From Pseudomonas sp. Ant30-3 (GTDB taxonomy: Bacteria > Pseudomonadota > Gammaproteobacteria > Pseudomonadales > Pseudomonadaceae): a stretch of 64,000 nucleotides of DNA. The stretch is from assembly GCF_000690905.1 (NCBI RefSeq), contig NZ_JMCL01000081.1, positions 1 to 64,000 of the forward strand. The letters run 5' to 3'. Below, piece after piece: positions 16,675 through 26,814 of this stretch. The position numbers and the translations under genes were made by a program. The notes under the pieces were generated by a model, which had not been told where the DNA came from, did not search any database, and saw only the letters and a program-made list of their open reading frames with translations. Positions within the stretch are counted from its first letter, which is position 1. Each line of letters starts with the position of its first letter.

Positions 16675-17466
16675 ATGAAAACCTTGATCGTATTTGCCCA
16701 TCCCGAACCGCGTTCTTTCAATGGCGCTTTGAAGGACGTTGCAGCCAGGACACTCAGCAATCTCGGCCATGAGATCCAGGTGAGCGATCTCTACGCGATG
16801 GGCTGGAAGGCCGGACTCGATGGCGGCGATTTTACAGGGGAAAGAGCCGACCCAGACTATCTCGATCTATCGCGCGAACAAGAACATGCATTCGCCAATG
16901 ACAGCCTCAGTAATGACGTCAAGCTGGAGCAAGCGAAGGTTGCCTGGGCGGATCTGGTGATCTTCCAGTTTCCCGTGTGGTGGTTTTCGATGCCAGCCAT
17001 TCTCAAGGGTTGGGTGGACCGGGTACTGAGCCGCAGCTTTGCGTATTCCTCCGGGCACAAGTACGGATCAGGCTTGCTCAAAGGCAAGCGGGCCATGCTC
17101 TGCCTGACGACGGGGACGGCCAGCAGCCTGTATACGCCCAGCGGGGTCGACGGCGACTTGCATCATATTCTTTGGCCTATTCATAACGGCATCCTGGCCT
17201 ATACCGGTTTTGCCGTCCTGCCGCCGTTCGCCGCCTGGATGCCCGCGCAGGTTTGCGAAACGGAACGTGAGCAATATTTGCGGGCATACGCCGAACGCTT
17301 GAGCAACCTTGATCAGGTCCAGCCGCTGTACTTCCATCCCCGTGAAGATTACGACGACAACCAGCAATTGAAGCCGGGTGTCAAGGCTCGCTCAGGCGTG
17401 CAGTGGAACCCGCGGGCGGAGCAGACGTTCGAGCAGGCTGCTGCGGCGTATTCCGAGCTGCAGTAA
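16675..17466 (+). CDS. NAD(P)H:quinone oxidoreductase, flavodoxin-2 family
   Basis: About 263 residues. MKTLIVFAHPEPRSFNGAL is the FMN/FAD phosphate loop, and FQFPVWWFSMPAILKGWVDRVLS is the diagnostic segment of NQO1/MdaB/KefF-like two-electron quinone reductases. It detoxifies quinones without semiquinone. Start at 16675 is set by AGGAGAA nine bases upstream. It lies just after the EamA exporter, suggesting a reduce-and-export pair. Confidence 0.88.
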   Translation: MKTLIVFAHPEPRSFNGALKDVAARTLSNLGHEIQVSDLYAMGWKAGLDGGDFTGERADPDYLDLSREQEHAFANDSLSNDVKLEQAKVAWADLVIFQFPVWWFSMPAILKGWVDRVLSRSFAYSSGHKYGSGLLKGKRAMLCLTTGTASSLYTPSGVDGDLHHILWPIHNGILAYTGFAVLPPFAAWMPAQVCETEREQYLRAYAERLSNLDQVQPLYFHPREDYDDNQQLKPGVKARSGVQWNPRAEQTFEQAAAAYSELQ

Positions 17467-17538
17467 TGCGGCTGAGTGTTGAATTAGCGGATCATGATCG
17501 TTGTGCATGAGTGGTTTCATCAGTGTGCGGGCTGACCG

Positions 17539-18453
17539 TCACAACGTAGTGATCTGCCCGTTGCGGTCCAGTTCATACACTTTATTGCCCTGCAATTTTT
17601 CCTTCAGCCAGCGCTCGGCCTTGCCCAAGGGCCGTTGGCGCGCCCATAAAAGGTCGACGCCGATCTGCCAGTCGGTGTGCGGGTAGGCCGAGAGTTGCAG
17701 CTCCACCAGTTCGCCTTTCGCCAGTTCACGCTGGATAAGTTGCCGGGGCAGGGTGGCCCAGCCGAGCGCGGCGCGGACCATTTCCAGCAGCGCCAGGTAG
17801 CTTTCCGCTTGCCACAACTGGGTGGAGCGCAGGTATTCGCTGCTGGGCAATTTGCTCGCGTGGGCGCTGAAGGCCAGGCGTCGATGCACGTGCAGGTCAT
17901 CGAACGTGACGGTGTCGAGTTGCGCCAGCGGATGGTCGGGGTGACAGACGTGCAGCATGATCAATTTGCCCAATTGCTGAAACGCCAGCTCCTTGGGATA
18001 GCCCGGTTGTGAAAACGCCACGCCGAGCACGGCCTCGCCACTGCTTACCAGTTCACTGACGTCGCCGTGCACCGGATGGCGAATGATCAGGTCGACGAAG
18101 GGAAACGCCTGCTCGAAGGCCTGAAGCACCGGCATGATCGGCCCGTAAGGCGTTTCAATGGCCAGCGTCAGGCTGGGTTCGACGTTTTCCGACAGGCATT
18201 CGGCGTGTGCCTCGAACGTCATGCAGCGCTCGAGTACGGCTTCGGCCTGGATCAGCAATTTGTGGCCGCTGGCGGTGAGGGCAGGGCTGCGGTTGGTGCG
18301 GTCGAACAGATCGACGCCCAGGTCGGTCTCGAGGTTGGCAATCGCGGCGCTGATGGTTGATTGCGTCTTGCCCAGTTTACGGCCGGCGGCGGAGAACGAT
18401 CCGCTTTTGACCACTTGGACAAACATCAACAGTTGATCGAGTGAGAAGCGCAT
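17539..18453 (-). CDS. LysR family transcriptional regulator
   Basis: About 304 residues. MRFSLDQLLMFVQVVKSGSFSAAGRKLGKTQSTISAAIANLE is a typical LysR HTH, with an effector domain after residue 90. The ATG at 18453 follows GGGGGTACACCAA and matches the family start; a longer frame to 18540 exists. It is divergent from the purine permease at 18659, its most likely target. Confidence 0.9.
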   Translation of the reverse strand: MRFSLDQLLMFVQVVKSGSFSAAGRKLGKTQSTISAAIANLETDLGVDLFDRTNRSPALTASGHKLLIQAEAVLERCMTFEAHAECLSENVEPSLTLAIETPYGPIMPVLQAFEQAFPFVDLIIRHPVHGDVSELVSSGEAVLGVAFSQPGYPKELAFQQLGKLIMLHVCHPDHPLAQLDTVTFDDLHVHRRLAFSAHASKLPSSEYLRSTQLWQAESYLALLEMVRAALGWATLPRQLIQRELAKGELVELQLSAYPHTDWQIGVDLLWARQRPLGKAERWLKEKLQGNKVYELDRNGQITTL

Positions 18454-18658
18454 TTGGTGTACCCCCAAGCCTGATGACGAATGCTGGATTGTGCCGCTTC
18501 GATGCCATCGAAAAAAGCGATGGTTGCCAATTTGTTTCATCGCTTAAAACGCTCAACTATGGCCTCGCGTCAATCGATCCTCGGGGCCGCATCGACCTTT
18601 CCCCGCCTTGAGAATGCCCGCGATCACAACCAATGCCGCACCTTCAGGAGCTTGTGAC

Positions 18659-20002
18659 ATGAATACACAACGCATTCATCCGGTGGACGAAATTTTGCCC
18701 CTGCGGCAGTTGTTCACGTTCGGCCTGCAGCATGTGCTGGTGATGTACGCGGGGGCAGTGGCCGTGCCGCTGATATTGGGCAGTGCGATGGGGCTGACCT
18801 CGGCGCAGATCGTTTTGCTGATCAATGCCAACCTGCTGACGTCCGGCGTGGCGACGTTGATTCAAACGATAGGCTTCTGGAAATTCGGCGCGCGGTTGCC
18901 GCTGATTCAGGGCTGCTCGTTCATTGCGCTGGCGCCGATGATCATGATCAGCAAGGAGTTCGGGCTCAGTCAGATCTTCGGTGCGGTGATTGCCGCAGGC
19001 TTCATTACTATTGCACTTGCACCGGTGTTCAGCCGCCTGCTGCGATTCTTTCCGCCGGTGGTCATTGGCAGTCTGATCACCATCATCGGTATCTCGCTGA
19101 TGCCGGCCGCCGCGATCTGGCTGGGCGGCGGCAATCCCGACGCGGTAGATTTCGGCAGCCCCGCCAATCTGTTGCTGGGCCTGGCCACCGTCAGTGTCAC
19201 GCTGGTGGTCTACGCCAAGTGCAGAGGCTTCCTCGGCAACCTCAGTGTGCTCATCGGTTTGTTCGTCGGCAGCTTGATCGCTGCAGCCTGTGGCATGACT
19301 CAATTCAGTCGGGTGAGTGAAGCGGCGTGGTTTGAACTGAGCGCGCCGATGGCATTCGGTGCGCCGGAATTTTCTCTGGTGCCGATTCTGATCATGACCC
19401 TGGCGATGCTGGTGATCATGGCCGAGACCACCGGCAACTGCCTGGCCATCGGCAAACTAACCGGCAAGCCGACCACCCAACAAACCCTCGGCAATGCCTT
19501 CCGCGCTGACGGTCTGTCGACCATGCTCGGTGGCTTTTTCAACAGTTTTCCGTACAACGCGTTTACTCAAAACACCGGTTTGATTGCGCTCTCCAACGTC
19601 AAAAGCCGCTTCGTCGTGGCCGCTGCCGGGGCAATCATGGTGCTGATGGGGTTGTTCCCAAAGCTCGGCGCATTGATCGCGGCGGTGCCCACTCCGGTGT
19701 TGGGTGGTTGCGCAATCGTGATGTTCGGCATGACCACGGTGGCCGGGATTCAGGAACTGTCGCGGGTGCAATTCGAAGGCACGCGCAACGGCATCATCGT
19801 CGCGGTCTCGGTCAGTGTCGGCGTGCTGCCGATGTCCTTCCCTGCGTTGTTCGAACACGTCGGGCCCACGCTGAAACTGGTGCTGGACAGCGGGATTTTT
19901 CTCGGTGCAATCACCGCCATTTTGCTCAACGTACTGCTCAACAATAAAAAAATATCGACCGACAACAACGTCGGCGCCTCATCGGCTGAACTGGCCGATT
20001 GA
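18659..20002 (+). CDS. NCS2-family nucleobase permease (xanthine/uric acid type)
   Basis: About 447 residues with 12-14 helices. GLQHVLVMYAGAVAVPLILG, the QGCSFIALAPM loop and AETTGNCLAIG are NCS2 landmarks, and NAFTQNTGLIALSNVKSRFV is the substrate-region motif. The resemblance is to purine (xanthine/urate) rather than uracil carriers. The SD CAGGAG sets the start at 18659. A purine-type deaminase follows 33 bp later. Confidence 0.9.
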   Translation: MNTQRIHPVDEILPLRQLFTFGLQHVLVMYAGAVAVPLILGSAMGLTSAQIVLLINANLLTSGVATLIQTIGFWKFGARLPLIQGCSFIALAPMIMISKEFGLSQIFGAVIAAGFITIALAPVFSRLLRFFPPVVIGSLITIIGISLMPAAAIWLGGGNPDAVDFGSPANLLLGLATVSVTLVVYAKCRGFLGNLSVLIGLFVGSLIAAACGMTQFSRVSEAAWFELSAPMAFGAPEFSLVPILIMTLAMLVIMAETTGNCLAIGKLTGKPTTQQTLGNAFRADGLSTMLGGFFNSFPYNAFTQNTGLIALSNVKSRFVVAAAGAIMVLMGLFPKLGALIAAVPTPVLGGCAIVMFGMTTVAGIQELSRVQFEGTRNGIIVAVSVSVGVLPMSFPALFEHVGPTLKLVLDSGIFLGAITAILLNVLLNNKKISTDNNVGASSAELAD

Positions 20003-20035
20003 TCTGTTGTTTTTCCACTGCCCAGGAGTTATCCC

Positions 20036-20545
20036 ATGAATCAATTCACTCAACTCATCCCGGCCGGGGTCAGCGAACAGGACCTGGCGTTGCTGCGCCA
20101 GACCATCGCATTGTCGCAGGCTTCGAAAGAGCGCGGCCGACATCCGTTCGCCGCGTTGGTGGCTGACCGCAACGGCAAGGTGATTGTCGAAGCGGGGAAC
20201 AATTCGATGCCGCCGGAGGGCGATCCTACGCAGCACGCCGAACTGCTCGCAGCGGCTGCCGCTGCCAAACGGTTATCTCCTGAAGAGCTCGAACTGTGCA
20301 CGCTGTACACCAGCGCCGAGCCCTGCTGCATGTGTGCCGGCGCGGTGTATTGGACCGGGATCGGCCGAGTCGTTTACGCATTGTCAGAACATGCATTATT
20401 GGGACTGACGGGGGACCATCCGGAGAACCCGACGTTTGCCTTGCCGTGCAGGGAAGTGTTTGCCAAGGGCCAGCGCAAGGTCAGTGTGTTGGGGCCGATG
20501 CTGGAAGAGGAGGCTAGCGAACCGCATAAAGGGTTTTGGTTGTAA
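20036..20545 (+). CDS. Nucleoside/guanine deaminase (CDA fold)
   Basis: The 169-residue protein has the zinc site H-A-E (QHAELLAAA) and P-C-x2-C (AEPCCMCAGA) of the cytidine deaminase superfamily. With the purine permease upstream, guanine or a related purine is the likely substrate. It resembles the Bacillus-type guanine deaminase more than TadA in length and in ALSEHALLGLTGDHPENPTFALPC. SD CAGGAG precedes the ATG. Confidence 0.82.
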   Translation: MNQFTQLIPAGVSEQDLALLRQTIALSQASKERGRHPFAALVADRNGKVIVEAGNNSMPPEGDPTQHAELLAAAAAAKRLSPEELELCTLYTSAEPCCMCAGAVYWTGIGRVVYALSEHALLGLTGDHPENPTFALPCREVFAKGQRKVSVLGPMLEEEASEPHKGFWL

Positions 20546-20652
20546 AGGAGGGAGAAGCAGGCACTCCAACAGAGCCCTGAACTATCAGGTTGCCATGTCC
20601 TGAAATCATCCAGCTGTCGTACCTTCGGAACATCGACAGCCGGGAGGTCGGT

Positions 20653-20739
20653 ATGGGAAATGGTCATGGCAAAGGGGTCGTTGTCTTTGGTGCAGGCATC
20701 GTGGGCGCGTCATTTCAGCTACAGCCTGCACTCCTCTGA
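20653..20739 (+). pseudogene. N-terminal stub of an FAD-dependent oxidoreductase
   Basis: After a strong SD (GGGAGG) the frame reads MGNGHGKGVVVFGAGIVGAS, a dinucleotide-binding GxGxxG motif typical of D-amino-acid oxidase-like enzymes. It then loses similarity and stops at codon 29. Nothing further of the gene is seen before katB. Confidence 0.4.
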
Positions 20740-20879
20740 CCGACTTCCGGGACTTGCAGACTGGGCGTTCGTCAATATTTGTTAATTTATCAAACACATA
20801 GTCAGAAATAATTCAGCAATGGCGTGCTTGAACCCTAGGCTTGAACTCTCAGAACAACCAAAAACAGAGAGAGTCCGAG

Positions 20880-22406
20880 ATGTATTTACGCCGCTCCCCA
20901 ATTGCTGCCAGCCTGATTGGCGCAAGCCTGATAGTCAGTTCTGCAGCTTACGCAGACACCCTGACCCGCGACAACGGCGCCGCCGTCGGCGATAACCAGA
21001 ACTCCCAGACCGCAGGACCAACAGGCCCGATCCTGTTGCAAGATGTGCAATTGCTGCAGAAACTCCAGCGCTTCGATCGTGAACGCATTCCGGAGCGTGT
21101 AGTGCATGCGCGCGGTACTGGCGTGCATGGCGAATTTGTTGCTTCCGACGACGCCTCTGATCTGAGCAAGGCCAAGGTCTTCCGCAAAGGCGAGCACACC
21201 CCGGTATTCGTGCGGTTTTCAGCCGTCGTCCACGGCAATCACTCCCCTGAAACCCTGCGTGATCCCCGCGGCTTTGCCACCAAGTTCTACACTGCCGACG
21301 GCAATTGGGACCTGGTCGGTAATAACTTCCCGACGTTTTTCATCCGCGACGCGATCAAGTTCCCGGACATGGTCCACGCTTTCAAGCCTGACCCGCGCAC
21401 CAACCTGGATGACGATTCGCGACGTTTCGACTTCTTCTCCCACGTCCCGGAAGCCACGCGCACGTTGACTTTGCTGTACTCCAACGAAGGCACACCAGCC
21501 AGCTATCGCACGATGGACGGCAACGGCGTGCACGCCTACAAACTGGTGAACGCCAAGGGCGAAGTCAACTATGTGAAGTTTCACTGGAAAAGCCTGCAGG
21601 GCCTGAAAAACCTGGATCCAAAGCAGGTGGCTGAAGTGCAGTCCAAGGATTACAGTCACCTGACCAACGATCTGGTTGCTGCCATCAATAAGGGCGAGTT
21701 TCCCAAGTGGGACCTGTACGTTCAGGTGGTCAAGCCTGACGACTTGGCAAAGTTCGACTTTGACCCGCTGGACGCCACCAAAATCTGGCCAGGTATTCCC
21801 GAGCGCAAAATCGGCCAGATGGTCTTGAACAAAAACGTGGGCAACTTCTTCCAGGAAACCGAGCAGGTCGCCATGGCACCCGCCAACGTCGTGCCGGGTA
21901 TTGAGCCCTCGGAAGATCGCCTGCTGCAAGGCCGGGTATTTTCCTACGCTGACACGCAGCTCTATCGCGTGGGCACTAACGTGCTGAGCCTTCCCATCAA
22001 CGCTCCTCGGGTCAAGGTCAACAACGGCAATCAGGACGGCACGCTCAATACCGGGCACACCACGACCGGCGTGAACTACGAGCCAAGCCGACTCAATCCG
22101 CGTCCAGCGGTTGAAGAGGCGCGCTACAGCCAACTGCCATTGTCCGGCAGCACACAACAGGCGAAGACCCAGCGCGAGCAAAACTTCAAGCAGGCGGGCG
22201 ACTTGTATCGTTCCTACAGCGAGAAGGACCGCAAGGACCTGATTCAGAGCTTTGGTGAATCGCTGGCGACCACCGATACCGAAAGCAAAAACATCATGCT
22301 GTCGTTCCTCTACAAGGCAGATCCGGAATACGGCACTGGCGTAGCCGAGGTTGCCAAGGGCGATCTGGCCAAGGTCAAGCAACTGGCCGCTGCACTGAAG
22401 GACTGA
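20880..22406 (+). CDS. katB: Catalase KatB, exported
   Basis: The 508-residue monofunctional haem catalase begins with a Sec signal peptide (AASLIGASLIVSSAAYA). The catalytic His lies in VVHARGTGVHGEF, the Asn in WDLVGNNFPTFF, and the haem-binding Tyr in GRVFSYADTQLYRVG. It destroys hydrogen peroxide. The signal peptide and the ankyrin gene that follows match P. aeruginosa katB-ankB, which is peroxide-inducible via OxyR; I could not pick out a convincing OxyR site here. Confidence 0.93.
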   Translation: MYLRRSPIAASLIGASLIVSSAAYADTLTRDNGAAVGDNQNSQTAGPTGPILLQDVQLLQKLQRFDRERIPERVVHARGTGVHGEFVASDDASDLSKAKVFRKGEHTPVFVRFSAVVHGNHSPETLRDPRGFATKFYTADGNWDLVGNNFPTFFIRDAIKFPDMVHAFKPDPRTNLDDDSRRFDFFSHVPEATRTLTLLYSNEGTPASYRTMDGNGVHAYKLVNAKGEVNYVKFHWKSLQGLKNLDPKQVAEVQSKDYSHLTNDLVAAINKGEFPKWDLYVQVVKPDDLAKFDFDPLDATKIWPGIPERKIGQMVLNKNVGNFFQETEQVAMAPANVVPGIEPSEDRLLQGRVFSYADTQLYRVGTNVLSLPINAPRVKVNNGNQDGTLNTGHTTTGVNYEPSRLNPRPAVEEARYSQLPLSGSTQQAKTQREQNFKQAGDLYRSYSEKDRKDLIQSFGESLATTDTESKNIMLSFLYKADPEYGTGVAEVAKGDLAKVKQLAAALKD

Positions 22407-22413
22407 CCGACCA

Positions 22414-22442
22414 CCCCGGCCCGTTTGCACGGCGGGTCGGGG
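22414..22442 (+). terminator. GC-rich hairpin between katB and ankB
   Basis: CCCCGGCCCG (22414-22423) pairs with CGGGTCGGGG (22433-22442) at nine of ten positions across a 9-base loop. There is no long T run, so it is more likely an attenuator or mRNA-stability element than a full terminator. Confidence 0.45.
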
Positions 22443-22459
22443 CATTTGGAGGACATCAC

Positions 22460-23014
22460 ATGCGCAGAACCCTTTATGCTTTGCTGCTGTGTGTCACTGC
22501 GGGCACGGCCCACGCCAGCCCGTCAGAGACCCGCAACGCCGCCGATACCCAGGCACAACTTAGGGAGCTGTTTTTCCAGGCCGCCCGAGACGGCCGCCAA
22601 GACATGCTCAACGAGTTCATCAATGCCAGGTTCGATCTGAACGTTCAGGACGAAAAAGGCTATACCGCACTGATTCTCGCCGCTTACCACGGCCAACAAC
22701 CTACCGTAACCCGACTGCTAAACGCTGGTGCGGATCCCTGCGCCAAAGATCTAAGGGGCAACACGGCATTGATGGGGGCGATTTTCAAAGGCGAACTCAG
22801 CATCGCTCGGCAACTGGTCGCCGCTGACTGCGCGCCCGATCAACGCAATAACGCTGGTCAGACGGCCGCCATGTACGCGGCGCTGTTCCACCGCAAAGAT
22901 ATTCTTGAATCACTGGTAGCCAAAGGCGCGGATCTCAATGCAACGGACGCCATGGGCAACCGGGTGCAAAGCCTGGAGCGCGGCGAATTCCAGCCGTTGC
23001 CGACGACCAGGTGA
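22460..23014 (+). CDS. ankB: Ankyrin repeat protein AnkB
   Basis: The 184-residue protein has a signal peptide (LYALLLCVTAGTAHA) and about four ankyrin repeats (KGYTALILAAYHGQQPTV, RGNTALMGAIFKGEL, AGQTAAMYAALFHRKDIL). In P. aeruginosa the periplasmic AnkB is needed for full KatB activity and peroxide resistance. GGAGGAC gives a strong start 53 bp after katB. Confidence 0.9.
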   Translation: MRRTLYALLLCVTAGTAHASPSETRNAADTQAQLRELFFQAARDGRQDMLNEFINARFDLNVQDEKGYTALILAAYHGQQPTVTRLLNAGADPCAKDLRGNTALMGAIFKGELSIARQLVAADCAPDQRNNAGQTAAMYAALFHRKDILESLVAKGADLNATDAMGNRVQSLERGEFQPLPTTR

Positions 23015-23216
23015 CTTATGAGCAGCGCATCCTGTAGACGTCTATCAAGTCACGAGGCACTTCGGGTTAGCGGTAGACCATCACGGCTTCCACACCGCCT
23101 TATTAACTCCGAATCCACACCAACCACCTCGTAGCCCAATCTGGGGCAGTGCTTGTGAAGATTAGAGATGGGACTATCGCCTCGATAGGTGACGGGGAGG
23201 AGAGGGATGGATTGAC

Positions 23217-23236
23217 ATATCGAGAAATGTCGATAT
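23217..23236. promoter_or_regulatory. ArsR-type operator 1 (autoregulatory)
   Basis: ATATCGA-GAAATG-TCGATAT is a 7-bp dyad ending 9 bp before the arsR ATG, where a ribosome site would be expected. It matches two further dyads at 23565 and 23713, so it is probably the regulator's own operator. Confidence 0.65.
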
Positions 23237-23245
23237 CATCGGCGC

Positions 23246-23548
23246 ATGGAATTACTCGAAATATTTAAAGCGCTCTCGAACCGTACACGACTCGAAATCC
23301 TGAAAGGCCTGAAGGATCCCGCCAAGCACTTTCCGCCGCAGGATGAAGGTGACGTTCATACGGTGGGGGTCTGCGTCAGCAGCATTCAGGAAGGCGTCGG
23401 GCTTTCGCAGTCGACCGTGTCCGATTATCTTGCGACGCTGCAACGAGTGGGCCTGGTCGAAGTCCGGCGCATCGGTCAGTGGACCTACTACAAGCGCAAT
23501 GAAGCAGCTATCAAGATGCTGGCGGAGATAATAGGCAAAGAGTTGTAG
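23246..23548 (+). CDS. ArsR family winged-helix repressor
   Basis: The 100-residue protein starts MELLEIFKALSNRTRLEILKGL and has the recognition region VGLSQSTVSDYLATLQRVGLVEVRRIGQWTYYKRNE of ArsR repressors. One Cys lies in VGVCVSS; a metal site is not obvious, so it may sense thiol-reactive organics. No clear SD is present because the operator occupies that place. Matching operators lie before the downstream MDR-ABM genes, its likely regulon. Confidence 0.88.
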   Translation: MELLEIFKALSNRTRLEILKGLKDPAKHFPPQDEGDVHTVGVCVSSIQEGVGLSQSTVSDYLATLQRVGLVEVRRIGQWTYYKRNEAAIKMLAEIIGKEL

Positions 23549-23550
23549 GA

Positions 23551-23606
23551 TTTTTTTAACACGTGATATCGACAAATCCCGATATCCCTGTTTATCGAAA
23601 TGAGGT
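23551..23606. repeat. Operator 2 within a 55-bp duplicated leader (copy A)
   Basis: GATATCG-N8-CGATATC (23565-23586) sits in a stretch, from a T run to CGAAATGAGG, that is repeated with few changes at 23699-23754, 148 bp downstream. It fronts only a 25-codon frame (23619-23696). Confidence 0.65.
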
Positions 23607-23618
23607 ATTACTATCGGT

Positions 23619-23696
23619 ATGGAGCAACACGCAAGGCAAGTCGCATCAGGTTCACCCATCACCGCTCAGCGTTCTCGCCGCGGGGGAGGACCGTAA
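23619..23696 (+). pseudogene. 25-codon frame behind operator 2, possible gene stub
   Basis: MEQHARQVASGSPITAQRS then an Arg/Gly-rich end and TAA. GAGG lies 15 bases upstream. It has no family match that I recognise. Its position between two near-identical operator leaders suggests the start of a former regulated gene or a leader peptide. Confidence 0.3.
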
Positions 23697-23698
23697 AA

Positions 23699-23754
23699 AT
23701 TTTTTAACCAATGATATCGAGAAATCTCGATATCCCTTTTTACCGAAATGAGGA
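23699..23754. repeat. Operator 3 within duplicated leader (copy B), upstream of MDR gene
   Basis: The operator at 23713-23734 is a perfect dyad: arms GATATCGAGA and TCTCGATATC around AA. The flanks repeat copy A. GAGGATTG at its end is the SD of the MDR gene at 23762, so repressor binding would block transcription right at the gene start. Confidence 0.7.
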
Positions 23755-23761
23755 TTGAAAA

Positions 23762-24724
<963 letters not shown>

Positions 24725-24778
24725 GCACCTGTTGCACGTGCATATTTTCTAACCGCAAAAGTCATTAAGAGGCATGCC

Positions 24779-25138
24779 ATGATTTACGAAATCGCTGTGC
24801 TCCCTGTGCGCGAAGAACACTTCACACATTTTAGAAGTGCATTTGCCAAAGTTGCTCCATTGCTCAGCCGTGCAAAGGGTTATCGCGGTCATGTGCTCGC
24901 GCAAGGTATCGAAACTCCACACCGGTTCAACCTGATCGTGCGCTGGCAATCACTTGAAGATCACACGCCGGGCTTCGAAGAAAGTGAAGACCATCGGCTA
25001 TTCATGGAGGGCTTGCAGGATTATTTTTCGGAAGAACCGACGGTGTATCACCTTGAGGGTCCAGCTTTCGCTATGGGCGAACATGATGCACCTGACAGTG
25101 CTATTGGCTTCGGCAACACCGGCAGTAAAAGTTCGTAG
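24779..25138 (+). CDS. Antibiotic biosynthesis monooxygenase (ABM) family protein
   Basis: The 119-residue protein has MIYEIAVLPVREEHFTHFRSAFAKV and FNLIVRWQSLEDHTPGFEESEDHRLFME, the ABM beta-alpha-beta pattern. SD AAGAGG precedes the ATG. It lies 54 bp after the MDR gene and is the end of the ArsR-controlled operon. A role in quinol or aromatic oxidation is likely but unproven. Confidence 0.82.
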   Translation: MIYEIAVLPVREEHFTHFRSAFAKVAPLLSRAKGYRGHVLAQGIETPHRFNLIVRWQSLEDHTPGFEESEDHRLFMEGLQDYFSEEPTVYHLEGPAFAMGEHDAPDSAIGFGNTGSKSS

Positions 25139-25159
25139 CTTTGGTTTTATTTAGCTCAC

Positions 25160-25207
25160 AGCAGCTTTGGGTGCAGATGTACCGTGCACCTGTCACCCAG
25201 AGCTGTT
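25160..25207. terminator. Large hairpin between convergent genes
   Basis: AGCAGCTTTGGGTG (25160-25173) pairs with CACCCAGAGCTGTT (25194-25207) at 12 of 14 positions. It lies between the converging ABM and glycosyltransferase genes and may end transcription or stabilise the mRNA; no long T tract. Confidence 0.4.
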
Positions 25208-25399
25208 CAATCAGGGAGGGATGGAGAAAGAGGAAAGCTACGACGCCATAGAAGGGGTTAACACAAGATAAAAGTGCGCAAAGAGCAGGTCGCGCATGGC
25301 GACGGACCTCTTGTTCGCCACGTGCGGGGAATGCACGCAGGCGCTTTGCTAAGGGCAAGCGGGTGAAGGTTGCGGGGAGTCAAGCGGATGAGTTCTGGT

Positions 25400-26353
25400 T
25401 CATTGAGCAGCAGTCGACGCTGTTGCCTTGCGCAATGTTCGGGCGCAGGCATACAGGTAGCGCAAGGTCGGTTTGCAGCTGTCGAAGAACAACGTTTGCC
25501 AGGAATATTCCAGCATTTTCCGATACACGCCGATGACCTCGGCATGTTCGGCTCTGCGGGAAAACGCATTGAGAAAGTCGGTGTGATTACCCAGCACGAA
25601 ATCAATCCGTTGTTGCTTGCTCAGCTGTTCGCCGTAGCGGTCAAGATACACTTCGATGAACTTTATCTTGTTTTGATAATACTTCTTCGGTTGCGCGGTC
25701 ATGTTGCCGCTATTCACCGTGCGCTCCAATAGCACTTGCGGCACTGTGTGGATCTCCCAGTGTTCGGCGATGCGCGTCCACATGTAACGATCTTCAGAGT
25801 AACGCAGGCTGGCATCGAAGCCGCCGAGTTGCATGATCACGTCGCGCTTGACCAGCGCGGTGGATACGCCATTAACAACGTTGGCGTAGATGAAATCGAA
25901 GAAATGCCGGCCGTTCTTGCGAATGTTGTCCAACTGCCGCCGACCGTCGCTGTAGTTGACCTGCGCGTAGCAATCGATCAATCCCACCGGCCGTCCTTGA
26001 CGAGTGAGTTCGTCATACAGGGCCAGTTGCAGCTCCAGCTTTTGCGGGAGCCACTGGTCATCGGCATCCAGCATTGCCACAAAAGTCTCTTCAGCATGCC
26101 GCAGCCCGTGGTTGCGGGCGCTGGACTGGCCTTCGTTGGCTTGCTGCAACAGCGTCAGGCGAAACGGCGCCACAAAGTCTCTTACACGCTGCGGCCCGTC
26201 ATCGGTGGAACCGTCGTCGATGACAATGACGTGATCCGGCAGTCGGGTTTGATCGATCAGGGACGCCAGTGTCTGCTCAATGCTGGCGGCGCCGTTGTAC
26301 ATCGGGATCACGACGCAGACGGTAGGCGATAAAGGGGCGGCTTGGTCTGACAT
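25400..26353 (-). CDS. Family 2 glycosyltransferase
   Basis: The 317-residue soluble protein has the GT-A start CVVIPMYNGAASIEQTLASLIDQT, VIVIDDGSTDDG, and the metal-binding D-x-D at MLDADDQWLP. Such enzymes add sugars to lipopolysaccharide or exopolysaccharide. No transmembrane segment and no neighbouring polysaccharide genes, so acceptor unknown. AAAGGAG gives a strong start. Confidence 0.88.
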   Translation of the reverse strand: MSDQAAPLSPTVCVVIPMYNGAASIEQTLASLIDQTRLPDHVIVIDDGSTDDGPQRVRDFVAPFRLTLLQQANEGQSSARNHGLRHAEETFVAMLDADDQWLPQKLELQLALYDELTRQGRPVGLIDCYAQVNYSDGRRQLDNIRKNGRHFFDFIYANVVNGVSTALVKRDVIMQLGGFDASLRYSEDRYMWTRIAEHWEIHTVPQVLLERTVNSGNMTAQPKKYYQNKIKFIEVYLDRYGEQLSKQQRIDFVLGNHTDFLNAFSRRAEHAEVIGVYRKMLEYSWQTLFFDSCKPTLRYLYACARTLRKATASTAAQ

Positions 26354-26814
26354 GGGTTACTCCTTTTATTACGCCATGGCTAGATCGCGTTGAAACGACC
26401 TGTCAGATGACTGAAGCAGGGTGGCCTGTCGGAAATGTCAGGGGTAGTCGGAGAGAGTTTGGCTAAAGGGGGAGTACCCGGACAAAGCTACCGCATGGTC
26501 CTTGCTGGGGATCTTGTAGATAACGGTTTACGGAGGTCGCTCTGGGGAAGAGCGTTGAATCGGCAATTCCCACGCATGTGATTGCTGGATTGACTGTTTT
26601 AGTTATTGACCAGTCTTAATGAACTGTCAAACGGGGCTTGTCAAAAAAATGCCTTTTATCCAGATTTAGCCGAGCTATACGAAACCAACTGATTGTTTTA
26701 ACAAATAAAATTAGTAGTTAATAAATTCTAACTTTTCTCGAAGATTAGAGTCTTGCGGGAGCACAGTGGGCTCTCCGTCACGTGCAGTCACGAATGAACG
26801 CGACTGGCATCAAA
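26354..26814. other. AT-rich intergenic stretch
   Basis: No intact gene is visible. Bases 26580-26760 are clearly AT-richer than the surroundings (runs such as TTTTAACAAATAAAATTAG), which suggests foreign or degraded DNA. It borders the LysR remnant at 26815. Confidence 0.45.

Noticed and set aside
20780..20860. OxyR site before katB
   Set aside because: ATAGTCAGAAAT-like pieces lack the required four-part spacing, so no site is claimed.
21219..22445. Long frame antisense to katB
   Set aside because: Catalase motifs on the other strand are unmistakable; this is a codon-bias shadow.
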